Assembly (NCBI GenBank): GCA_039720395.1
Contig: CM077832.1
Location: forward strand, 15,194,966 to 15,258,965
Reading direction: 5' to 3'
Origin: Liquidambar formosana
Lineage: Eukaryota; Streptophyta; Magnoliopsida; Saxifragales; Altingiaceae
Length of the DNA stretch: 64,000 nt
Shown here: positions 10,956 to 20,981 of the stretch, in pieces
How positions within the stretch are numbered: position 1 is the stretch's first letter
Layout of the letters: every line of letters starts with the position of its first letter
Translations under genes and position numbers: made by a program
Notes under the pieces: generated by a model
Told to the model about the DNA's origin: nothing
What the model saw: the letters and a program-made list of their open reading frames with translations, nothing else
The model's database searches: none

Positions 10956-12477
10956 ACAAGCACACTACACCGGAAAACCATACGCTGAAAAACCAAAAGC
11001 ACTTCAGCACGTACTCAAACCTTTATTAAAACCTCTGGAACTCATCTCAATCTCTAGATTTCAGTACGTTCAAGTAGTCTTTTCAAAACCTTTTTTTCTT
11101 TTTTTTTTTAAAATTTCCCAAATGCCTTAGACCAATCTCCTTACCCAATTCTAAAGTTTTGGCTTCTTCTGAAATAAATTTGATTCTGTCGGCTATCCCT
11201 GCTATCTGACATACACCGAACAATCACTAATAGGAATAATAACCACCTCCCTAGATTTAGTGTGATTACATTTTAATCTCTTCTTTATTGATTTCCTTCT
11301 CTCCCTCCGCAATGCCTTTGAATGACTTTGAAATCCTTGTAGGACTATATAGTAAACCACACTCAGTCTGGACGTGGTAGGTAGCTAGGAGTCACTGTCC
11401 CCAGAGCCCACAAGGCCAGTGGCCTTTAATATTACCGATTTTCATATGGTAGTAGTAAAACTCTCCCTACTAGAGTAAAACCCACCTTGGTAACATGCGT
11501 CTTATCAAACCATGAAGTATCTCATTGCTCCAATGAAAATTCTTTAGGATCAGATCATTATTAAGGGCTTAGAAAATAGCCTATAGCAGACGGGTATTGC
11601 TAGACGGGACCCCCTTGGTAGATCACCAAAGTGACCACCACTCACATCCCACCGACCGAATTATTTTTTCCTCGTTGGCCTCTGATTTTATCGAATACTG
11701 GAACATCTGTGCTTAACCCTTCCAACTTATTGTGGCTGCTAATGACCACAATTGCAAGAATTGGTTCGGAAATGTATTTCCAAAATGACCATAATGTATT
11801 CACCATAATTATCCAAATGTAAGTTTATATAGGATGTTGGAGTTTATCTCAATGTAGCGCGCGTATTTCTCTTGTTTGATCCATTTTTCAATGTTAATAA
11901 AAAAAATTTCTTTGCCGAACAAAAAAAAAACTAAAAAATATGGCTATAACAAATGTCAATAGCCCTAGGTTGAATTTATGAGAAAAAACACTCGAATCCA
12001 TGAGTAGAACACAATTCATAGAGAAAACTCTCAAAGAAATATTATTGAACGAGTAATTATTGCCCATAAGGTTACAAGCCTATGCATAAATAACTAAAGT
12101 TATAAAATAAGAAATCCTAGGTTTACAAGAACAAGTTAAATTTAAAAGAAAATACTCCGTAACAAATTATACGAAATGTAGGAAAACATAAAATAGGAAA
12201 AGAATAATCAAAATAAGCAAAATAAACAAAATAATCAAATCTAGTTATGAACATAACTAGATTCGGCGCGTGTGCGACTTTCCTTGCCCAAAGTGTGTGG
12301 CTTTTCTAAGTGAGCCCTGGTGGGGTTGACTTGTCCTACGTCACCTTTAAAATATGTTTAAAATTTTGAAATGACACTCTCAAATTTGATAAAGCACGTG
12401 GCACCTCCAAATTTAATTTTTCACCTCCAAATGATACCTTTTTATACTTGTACACCTATATTACATATATAGAATGA
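10956..12477. other. Non-coding block shared with copy 2
   Basis: This aligns closely with 19745-20981 and 40354-40690. It includes poly-T (about 11090-11115) and a non-conserved open frame (11631-11822). Plus-strand sequence ending near 11935 in an A-rich tail could be an old retroposon, but no domain is readable. The uninterrupted target gtaac for Element 1 is at 12159-12163. Confidence 0.5.
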
Positions 12478-12640
12478 TGATCAGGTAAGCACGTATTGAT
12501 GTAACTTACATCAACACCCGCATTGGGAGTTGTACCTTGTGCATTAGTGGATTATGAAGTATACTGGTTCAATGTAAGGGGTACAACCCCTAATGCATGG
12601 TGCTGATATAACTTATATCAACACGTGCTGACCTGATCGG
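12478..12640. mobile_element. Short MITE-like palindromic unit, unit 1
   Basis: It begins gatcaggtaagcacgt and ends acgtgctgacctgatc. The arms pair for about 40 bp and include an inner ttgatgtaacttacatcaa palindrome. It is about 160 bp, with no ORF. A second unit follows directly at 12662. Confidence 0.55.
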
Positions 12641-12661
12641 GACTATATATATATATATATA

Positions 12662-12830
12662 TAGGATGATGATCAGGTAAGTATGTGCTGATATAACTTA
12701 TATCAACACCCGTATTAGAAGTTGTACCTTATGTATTAGTAGGATATAAGATATATGGATTAATGCAAGGGATACAACCCCTAATGCATAGTGCTGATAT
12801 AACTTATATCAATACGTACTGATGAAACAT
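12662..12830. mobile_element. Short MITE-like palindromic unit, unit 2
   Basis: This has the same layout as 12478-12640, with a degraded right end. The counterpart in copy 2 is 40688-40852, where unit 1 is absent and a CA microsatellite lies instead. Partial relatives occur at about 6650-6700 and 15290-15345. Confidence 0.5.
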
Positions 12831-13564
12831 AACCGTATGTACATATGTGCTTGTTTACGCATGTTAGTGTGTAAGTGGTAATTTCAAACAAAATTCTAAT
12901 TTTGCCCTTGTCTAATAGGATATCAACTACTGATTAACTATGGTACTCCGTAAACTCATTTTGAAAACTTTAATGGAAAATTTACTTTTGGTGATCAGTA
13001 CCTGTCCAAATGCCAAAAAAGGGCGTGATTAAAACATATACGGATTCTTAATACCCAAAAAAAAATAAAAAGAAAAAGGAAAAGAAAAAAAAAAGGGAAA
13101 AGAACCTGACCTGACCATGGGTGGGTGGAGGCTAACCTCCCTGAGGATTTTCCGTAGAAAAATAAGGAGAAGACCAAGACGACCAAGCAACTAAAAGACA
13201 CTGTACACACCTGGACAAACCGGCCAGGACCCAAAAAGGACACAACCCTAAGCACTAGAATTCTACTCGTAGACAACACACCCCTGAATCATATTCGTCA
13301 CATTTTATGTTAATTGAACACTTTTTGTGTAATCGGAACTAGTACTAAAGTATCACTTGGAGGTATGATACCCTCATGGTGCCATAGGAAGACGAAGGAA
13401 TTGGTATATTTTGATGTATACATTGTGGAGCAATCCAACCCACGCAAAAAAATAAAAATAAAAAATAAAATAAAATTCCCCTAGAGCAGAATACTCCATT
13501 TTGCGGAGTAAATGGTCGTCCTATAACCATCAATTGCCCATGTCTTTCTCAAAAAAAACTCTCA
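12831..13564. other. Spacer holding the empty target site of Element 2
   Basis: No gene is supported. The sequence ggaggtatgatacc (about 13360-13373) is the uninterrupted site corresponding to the junctions at 41399 and 55838. Poly-A-rich sequence fills 13055-13100. Confidence 0.6.
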
Positions 13565-13672
13565 ATGGCACCCCTCGATATCCACCGATTAAAGCGGTTC
13601 ATCGAAGTGGTACGGAACCTTCCACAGAGACTAGCCCACGCTTGTATCATTTCACCTGTTTTGTCTTCTTAG
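13565..13672 (+). other. Short open frame kept in both duplicates, possible gene fragment
   Basis: ATG opens a 35-codon frame beginning MAPLDIHRLKRFIEVVRNLP and ending LAHACIISPVLSS. The duplicate at 56039 keeps the first 32 codons with two changes and then runs into different sequence because copy 1 has an extra ~70 bp at 13660-13735. I recognise no family. It could be an exon relic. Confidence 0.3.
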
Positions 13673-14242
13673 TGTAAAGACAAAATAGCAGCTCATATTA
13701 CAAGAAGAAGAATGAAGCTTTTACATAGGACACTGCAACTTCGAAAACTCCACATAATGACATAACACAAGTGACAAGAAAGAAGTCTAAGAGCCTTTTT
13801 TTTTTCCTTTTTTTTCCTTTGTTTTTTTTTATACCACATACGACTACTTCGTTAAGGTTTTACATATGAAACTGCAACTTGTAGGCAATTGCATCATAAA
13901 TGACACTATACTATGCTATCATAAAATGAGAAACCAAAGAGTCTCATGCCGAAGGAAAGCTTTTTCAGTTGATATCAACCTGAACGAAAGTTCCAATTAA
14001 AAAGAAAAATTATCCAAAGCCCAATATAAAGTGGCTGATGCAGAAAATATGGATCGTGTTGCATGATTCATTTTTTGTTTCTCAAAAATAAATAAATAAA
14101 TAAAAATTGATGATCTGATCCGATGAAGATTCATGGTGGCTTCCACACCAGATACGTGTATTTCTATTAATGATGTCAACCGATAGAGAAGATAACCGAA
14201 CTCCATTTGGAACTTGAAGCCCTAACTTGTGCTGAAAACGTA

Positions 14243-14705
14243 CTACTTCAGCTTAATTAGATGAATCCCAGATAACATTCCCTTAGCTATCTCCACAGCA
14301 TGAAACATGAGCACCACAGTTGATATAGGCACACTCAATGCGGTGAGCAGCACAACCCCTATAGCCAAACTTGGCCTCATATTCATCAAATGAGATTGCA
14401 ACAGTCCCACTGCTGCACAGACATCCGAATCATATTGCGCATAATATTGCTTCTCCCAATCCATCCAACCCGAGGGTGGCGCATGGTCTGTTTCCAACAT
14501 CCTCATCTCTCGAATGCGAATGCGGAGCACGATCATGTTATCGTCCACAAGCTTGCCCCCATAATCTCGGCCATTGGTTCCCCTCACTGCAGTAACAACA
14601 TTATTTGTAGAGGGCAATTGTGATATTTTCCAATTTCCGGCAAGGCGACTTGATGGAAAAGGGTTGGCGGGAAAGCGCAGGGGAAAAGAGGGAGGCTGAT
14701 TTCAT
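14243..14705 (-). pseudogene. Disrupted small membrane-protein gene (gene 3)
   Basis: Paralogue of genes 1 and 2. Translation from the ATG at 14703-14705 matches the family N-terminus (MKSASLFSPALSRQPFS) but runs out of frame after about 24 codons and stops at a TAA. Compared with gene 4 there is a 7-bp insertion (aatttcc type) at about 14625-14640. Downstream, 14243-14617 stays open and holds the family core (GRDYGGKLVDDN, PPSGWMDWEKQY) and the C-terminal hydrophobic anchor MRPSLAIGVVLL. The longest downstream frame begins at a TTG, and the first usable ATG would remove the N-terminal third. It is probably a pseudogene, or else a gene using an internal start. Confidence 0.7.
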
Positions 14706-15750
14706 TGCTTAAGATTGTGATAATTAATGAGTAAAATGAATAGAAGGTGAAGTGGAAATGGGGAGGTAGAGGGATATTTAAAGGTGCAAAAGAGAAGAGG
14801 GTTACGTGCCCAAAACCGAGTAGGGAATAATAATACATGGCATTGATTATTGGGAGCGTGTATGACTGACTGTGTTTACCACTCAGGCAAGACGTGTGTG
14901 ATAAAGCGCAATATGGAGAGGGGGAAAGTTCGCTTGAGAATGGATGATGGCGTTTGGCCCCAGATTAAAATACAGGAGTATATAATTCTATATAATATAA
15001 ATGGCTCTATTATACTTTCGAATTTAAACAAGACAAGAATAGCATAATTTTATTAAAATAGACGTCACAATCTTTGAAGGTGCATCGAATGCACCCCACC
15101 CAAGCTAGGTACATTAATTGGCTTATACAAAGTTTTTTTTTTCATTCTTTTTTTTTGGGGGGGGGGGGGTAAATTGTCATCATTGGTTTGCAGACATGAA
15201 CAAAGCCAAGTTTACAAACCATGAAATAGGTGGGTAGGGAATGTTTAAGAGTTAGAGTACTCTAAGGTCTGTTTGGTACATAGGCATGTAGCCAATGCAC
15301 AGGTACAACTCCCAAGATATGGTATTGATATAATTTATATCAATACATCCTTATCTTACTGGTAGTGCAGAACTAGTTTTGATTATCCCAATTGTTAAGT
15401 TTCACGTATGAGTTTGTCTCATGTTGGAGTAATAGAAGATAGAAATGGACTTAATTAATATACAAGTAATGAGCTTATTATCAACACGTTTACGCCTTTT
15501 GTATGGATATAAGTTCCAGACTTGTATATAAAGCCTCTAGTGTTGGATTTTGGACTCCCTTATTTTCCAAACACCAGCTAGCTAGTCTCACACCAATGAA
15601 GGATAATTTACTCTTATTTAAAGTCAGGTCGGGTAATAGATGGAAATGGGATTTTAAAAAAAGATGACTTTGCTTGATAATTTATCACCTTTGGTTGTTC
15701 AAGTGATTGTTTGAACCATAAATAAGTAGGGACTTCCTAAGTTTCACATT
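14706..15750. other. Upstream region of gene 3
   Basis: Minus-strand TTTAAATA near 14772-14779 may be the TATA element of gene 3. A 13-nt G run lies at 15157-15169. Bases 15020-15260 resemble 57410-57645 and, more distantly, 63455-63760. A TATATAAA box at about 15535 with a leader-like CTAGTG sequence is followed by no ORF. Confidence 0.5.
15157..15169 (+). repeat. Poly-G tract
   Basis: Thirteen consecutive G after poly-T. The duplicate at 57536-57563 is expanded to 28 with one C. Confidence 0.85.
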
Positions 15751-15926
15751 AGGGCAGTGCTATATAAAGCACCCTTTGCACAGCACCCCCATGCAACACT
15801 TAACCCACATTAGTAAAAAATACATGTTAAATAAATTGTGTGATCGAGTTTTGGACTATGCACATATTGTTAATAAGGTACTATATTTTGATGTTGCACA
15901 TAAGGTATTGTGCATATCATTTCCCT
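15751..15926. mobile_element. MITE-like element, 176 bp
   Basis: The left end agggcagtgctatataaagc and the reverse complement of the right end agggaaatgatatgcacaat form imperfect ~30-bp inverted ends. No ORF. The counterpart in copy 2 is 58145-58323. Confidence 0.45.
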
Positions 15927-16859
15927 CTATATTAATTTCAAACTCAAACTGTGTAAGTTAAGTATCCCTATCTATCAAAAAAAAAAAAAGTGATTAATTT
16001 TCAATTTACCCCTATAGCTAGTTTGTAAATAGTAAGGGGGTTAAATGAAAACTTATGAAAGTCGAAACCTAACTTTATGAACCCTAGTTCCCAATGCGAT
16101 ATTTTTCATTCAGGCCAAAACCACCTTTAGCATAGTGGAGCAAGCATTTCTCTTTTGTCACATAGGCAAATAATTCAAAAAAGCTATAGCCCATGCCATC
16201 ATCCTGATTTGTCCAAGTGAGCTGCACGTCCCTAAGATTTAATATTTAAAAAAAAGGAAAGATTTTCCATCAGTCCGTCTATCAGTTACACTCACACAAC
16301 AACCTCTCATTCAAATCATGCAGTGATGGCATCATCCTGTTTAAAAGTCCACAAGGCCACATTATCAAGGAACAACGAGAAAGTGGAATCTTAATCAATT
16401 TCTACAACGTACACGCCGCTTTTTCAATAGGACCTAATCCAGAACCGTGAATTATTATCTCCTCAGCAGAACCTAATTCATCGTACCGATAATGGAATTG
16501 GAATTGACTACTTTTTTATTATTATTATTATTATTATTATTCTTATTAGTATTATTATTATTATTAAAACCAGGTGCAAATGATTAGGATTTGAATAAGA
16601 AGCATAGAAAGAAGAGCAGGAATTCGATTAATTAACTGTCTCTAAAATAATTGACCATGCAAATTAAAGAATACATTAAGGTTTGTGTTTTAGAATATAT
16701 TAAGGTATGTGTTTTACTATTATAGTTTTCATATTACTATATTTCTTATATATGTAGAAGGGTGGGTAGTTGTGTATTTAAAAATTAAAATAAAGGTATA
16801 TTAGTCAATCAAAAGTTTTTCTTACATTCATCTTTTTATAGGTAGTATAGATATAGATA
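15927..16859. other. Spacer to the end of copy 1
   Basis: AT-rich, no gene. It includes an ATT microsatellite. Homology to copy 2 ends near 16680, and 16681-16859 joins the two copies. Confidence 0.5.
16517..16565. repeat. ATT microsatellite
   Basis: ATT repeats with two interruptions, duplicated at 58920-58970. Confidence 0.85.
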
Positions 16860-17245
16860 TAGATATATATAGTCCTTTTATTATCAAGTGCACTTGATAT
16901 AACTTTGCATCAAATGCACTTTGATCAAAACTCTTATTTGTGAATTACATTTGTGAAACCAACTGTTGGATTAATTTTGATTTATATGCAGGTAATGCAT
17001 ACCAAAAATCATATTGATCTGAGATTAAGAGCTGCCTCATCTTTAAATGTTTATAAATGAGCGATTGTTATTGATTGAAAAATGTAAATTTTGGATCGAA
17101 TAGCAATTAGTTTTGAATCAATTTGATTTTTAGTATGGATTGCTTAAATAAAAGCTATCTAATTCAACAATTAGTTTAAAAAAACAAAAGAGTTGCGGTT
17201 AAGAGTTTTATAGTACACTTGATAATAAAAAAACTCTATAGATAT
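16860..17245. mobile_element. MITE-like element, copy 2 counterpart
   Basis: Duplicate of 4233-4643 with about 10 percent differences. The right arm has lost roughly 20 bp (the part matching ggtaaagttacatcaaatg). Confidence 0.55.
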
Positions 17246-18120
17246 ATATATACTCGAAGTATATGTTTACTCGCAATGAATAGCCAACAAGGAAAAAACC
17301 AAGTTAGTGCAAGAATAAAATGGCCCTATGCTAGCCAGTTGATTAGATATGTCAAAATTATCCCCTTTTTCCCATCTATGGAAGACCAAAGGAAAATTCC
17401 ATTGAATATTTCCTTCTTGCTTTTTCCTTATTATTATTACTATTTTTTAATGATGTGTCTACTTGGATGGCACGTAATTAGAATACACCAAAAAATCTGT
17501 ACTGATTTTGCTTTAACTAGCCACAACATTAGATAACAAAATTATGGATCAATAGCACTATTCAAGATTAAATAATAATAAAAACATTTTTTAAGGAACA
17601 CGTACCGAGTAGGATCAAAGAAATTTGCATACTGATCAAAGGCAAGCTACCTCTATCTATGGTTCAATCTATTAAATATTGGGGAATATTCCCACTGTAA
17701 AATACACTAGCATGATAATCCTTCAAAAAAATAAAAAATAAAAACTCGAGGAATTTATTCGATTGAACCCTAAAGAAAGTTTCAATTAGTAATAATTATC
17801 CAAAGACAACTTCAAAGAGGCCTCACGCAGAAAACATTGCATTGCGTGATTCATTTCTGTTCCTCAACCTTTTTTTTTTTTTGTTGGGTAGGCAAAGAAT
17901 ATTTTATTAAAGTCGGGGCATCGAAGAATAGTCCCATCACTACACCACTCAAGTTGCGCAAGACAATAGCGTGATTCCATGAAAATTCATGGTGGCTGGC
18001 TTCCCCACCAAATTAGTACGGAGTATTGTTTTAATGATGTAATAATGGAGAGATCGAGAAATAATAGAATTAAATTTAATTAGTACACAAAACCCTAATC
18101 TGGGCCAAAAACTACACCAA
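17246..18120. other. Downstream region of gene 2
   Basis: Shared with 4650-5530. It includes the poly-T/retroposon-like tail at 17870-17985 and, on the minus strand, AATAAA at 17902-17907. No gene is supported: the plus-strand frame 17219-17536 is not open in copy 1. Confidence 0.5.
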
Positions 18121-18564
18121 TTAGTTGATTAGATGAATCCCAGATAATATTCCCTTAGTAATCTCCACGGCATGAAACATGAGCACCGCAGTCGATAGAG
18201 GCACACTCAACGCGATAAGCACCGCAATCCCTATAGCCAAACTTGGCCTCATGTTCATCAAAAGGGATTGCAAGAGTCCCACCGCTTCACAGATATCCGA
18301 ATCATAATACTTAAAATACCGCTTCTCCCACTCCATCCAATCCGAAGGTGGCACATGGTTTGTTTCTAGCATCTTCATCTCCCTTATGCGTATTCGAAGC
18401 ACAATCATACTCTCATCCACAAGCTTACCACCATAATCTCGGCCATTCGTCCCTCGCATGGCAGTAACAACATTTCTAGTGGTTGATGAGCTTCTCCGGC
18501 GAGGCAGCTTGACGGAAAAGGGTTGGCCGGAAAGTGGAGGGGAAGAGAGGGAGGCTGATTTCAT
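18121..18564 (-). CDS. Small plant-specific membrane protein, unknown function (gene 2)
   Basis: Intact 147-codon duplicate of gene 1, differing at about five residues (Pro/Leu in the N-terminal basic region, Ala/Thr before MRGTNG, Cys/Arg in RIRIREM, Ala/Val in NHVPPSD, Phe/Ile in the hydrophobic segment). The layout is a Ser/Arg-rich N-terminus, polar GRDYGGKLVDES core and a C-terminal hydrophobic anchor. TATA and G-box positions are kept upstream. The frame is undamaged although copy 2 has received about 34 kb of retrotransposon 2.4 kb and more upstream of its start. Function unknown. Confidence 0.8.
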   Translation of the reverse strand: MKSASLSSPPLSGQPFSVKLPRRRSSSTTRNVVTAMRGTNGRDYGGKLVDESMIVLRIRIREMKMLETNHVPPSDWMEWEKRYFKYYDSDICEAVGLLQSLLMNMRPSLAIGIAVLIALSVPLSTAVLMFHAVEITKGILSGIHLIN

Positions 18565-18652
18565 CGCTTGAGATTAATTTGAGAAGCTAAAAATAAATTA
18601 AGCTAGTGATGAGAACGATTACAAGTGAAGTGAAATGTGGCGGTAGGGGATA

Positions 18653-18666
18653 TTATATATTTATAG
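18653..18666 (-). promoter_or_regulatory. TATA box of gene 2
   Basis: Minus strand TATAAATATATAA about 90-100 nt upstream of the ATG, matching gene 1. Confidence 0.55.
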
Positions 18667-18758
18667 GGAGAGGAGGTTACGTGATGCATTAAAAACTTAG
18701 GAGCGAAGGGTTTGCGGCCCCAAAACCGTGTAAGAGAGCGTGTATAATGTGTGTGTGG

Positions 18759-18764
18759 CACGTG
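18759..18764. promoter_or_regulatory. G-box (CACGTG) upstream of gene 2
   Basis: Same position relative to the gene as 6170-6175 for gene 1. Confidence 0.4.
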
Positions 18765-19893
18765 GCAGGATGTGGTGGTGCCGTGTGGTGTCAAGGTTAG
18801 GCCCCACTTCAAGGGGAAAAAAAACAAAGCGGCTTTATCGTTACTTGGGACTTTGGAGAAGACAAGAATCAAAGAGAAGGGACCCCCACACAGTCTTTGA
18901 CAAAGACAGGTTTGCAAATCGTGAAGTGGGAAAGTTACTCTAGAAAGACCATTTTTTCTTGCATACGTTGGATTATTTGTTTCTACTCTCAGCAAACTTG
19001 AGATTCTAGTACGTTTCGTTTCTACCTAATTTTTCTCAAGTGGTTTCTCATCGTAAATTTGACTATAGTTCTATATGGATTATTATAAGCTCCCCCCACC
19101 CTCAGCCAAAAAAAAAAAAAAAAATCCTCCCACCAAGCTCAAATAGTATTGAAATAACGTCCGTACAGAAATAAGGTGGAATTAGGATTTAAAATTGATC
19201 TAAACTAAATAAAAAAATTAATAAATACAATATATGTATTAGGATGATGATCAAGTAAGTACATGTTGATATAACTTATACGTTATAAGTTTGTAGCGTG
19301 AAAGATGAAAGAGTGCAGAGTTCTATAATTCTATGAATATAAAAATTTAAGTAACCCAAACCTAAAAAAAAGAAAAAGAAAAGAAACAAAAGAAGGTAGA
19401 AATCTTATTGCCATACACTAGTGAAAAGCCAATGGGAACATGCCATATGGCCAAATTATGATTAATTAGTTACGAACATGTGTGAAGTGGGGAAGTGCTG
19501 ATTTTTATTTATCACATGTGTTTCATATGATTTTAGTGGTAATTAACTAACCACTCTAGCAAAAAAGAAGTGGAGATCATATAAACTATAACTACCCACT
19601 ACCTTGCCACATGTCATCGTAGGAGTAAGAAGTGCAAACATGATTTTTTGGGAATTAGAACTTTATTTTTTTTATGAAATATATATAAAAGGCCCTATTT
19701 TAAGAATTCGCATAAAGTCCTAAAAAACTCAGAACCGGCTCTGACAATAACAAGCACACTACACCGGAAAACCATATGCTGGAGAACCAAAAGCACTTCA
19801 GCATGTACTCAAACCTTTATTAAAACCTCTGGAACTCATCTCAATCTCTAGATTTCAGTACGTTCAAGTAGTCTTTTCAAAACCCATTTTTTT

Positions 19894-19932
<39 letters not shown>

Positions 19933-20976
19933 CCCAAATGCCTTAAACCAATCTCCTTACCCAATTCTAAAGTTTTGGCTTCTTCTGAAATAAATTTGAT
20001 TCTGTTGGCTATCCCTGCTATCTGTCATACACCAAACAATCACTAATAGGAATAATGACCACCTCCCTAGATTTAGTGTAATTACATTTTAATCTCTTCT
20101 TTATTGATTTCCTTCTCTCCCTCCTCATTGCCTTTAAATGACTTTGAAATCCTTATAGGACTATATAGTAAACCACACTCAGTCTGGACGCGGTAAGTAG
20201 CTAGGAGTCACTGTCCCCAAAGCCCATAAGGCTAGTGGCCTTTAATATTACAGATTTTCATATGGTAGTAGTAAAGCTCTCCCTACTAGAGTAAAACCCA
20301 GCTTGGTAACATGCGTCTTATCAAACCATGAAGTATCTCATTGCTCCAATGAAAATTCTTTAGGATCAGATCATTATTAAGGGCTTAGAAAATAGCCTAT
20401 AGCAAATGGGTATTGCTAGACGGGACCGCCTTGGTAGATCACCAAAGTGACCACCACTCACATCCCACCGATCAAATTATTTTTTCCTCATTGGCCTTTG
20501 ATTTTATCGAATACTGGAACATCTGTGCTTAACCCTTCCAACTTATTGTAGCTACTAATGACCACAATTGCAAGAATTGGTTCAGAAATGTATTTCCAAA
20601 ATGACCATAATGTATTCACCATAATTATCCAAATGTAAGTTTATACAGGATGTTGGAGTTTATCTCAATGTAGCGTGCGTATTTCTCTTGTTTGATCCAT
20701 TTTTCAATGTTAATAAAAAAAAAATTCTTTGCTGAACCAAAAAAAAAACTAGAAAATATGGCTATAACAAATGTCAATAGCCCTAGGTTGAATTTACAAG
20801 AAAAAACACTCGAATCCATAAGTAGAACACAATTCATAGAGAAAACTGTCAAAGAAATATTATTGAACAAGTAATTATTGCCCATAAGGTTACAAGCCTA
20901 TGCATAAATAACTAAAGTTATGAAATAGGAAATCCTAGGTCTACAAGAACAAGTTAAATTGAAAAGAAAATACTCC

Positions 20977-20981
20977 GTAAC
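20977..20981 (+). repeat. Target-site duplication of Element 1, left
   Basis: gtaac directly before the TG of the 5' LTR. It matches 40354-40358 exactly, and the single copy is in the empty site at 12159-12163. Confidence 0.9.

Larger units (their letters stand above)
4233..16680. repeat. Tandem segmental duplication, copy 1
   Basis: This block recurs as 16860-59085 in the same order and orientation: 4233-6818 matches 16860-19418, 7949-8177 matches 19419-19643, 10848-12163 matches 19644-20981, 12159-13367 matches 40354-41399, and 13363 to about 16680 matches 55838 to about 59085. Copy 1 retains two segments missing from copy 2 (6819-7948 and 8178-10847) and holds uninterrupted target sites for both LTR retrotransposons found in copy 2. 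It contains two members of the small membrane-protein family. Boundaries were judged by eye. Confidence 0.85.
18565..20976. other. Upstream flank of gene 2 to Element 1
   Basis: Shared blocks with copy 1 (6000-6818, 7949-8177, 10848-12158). The long open frames here (18603-18995 minus, 20625-20885 minus) are not kept in copy 1. Two deletion junctions relative to copy 1 are at about 19418 and 19643. A poly-T tract of about 38 nt lies at 19890-19927. Confidence 0.5.

Noticed and set aside
13997..14206. 69-codon frame repeated at 56383-56592
   Set aside because: It is kept only because the surrounding non-coding DNA is nearly identical; it lies in the 3' flank of genes 3/4 and includes a simple AAAT repeat.
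18603..18995. 130-codon minus-strand frame upstream of gene 2
   Set aside because: It covers the promoter and leader of gene 2, and the duplicate region of copy 1 does not keep the frame.
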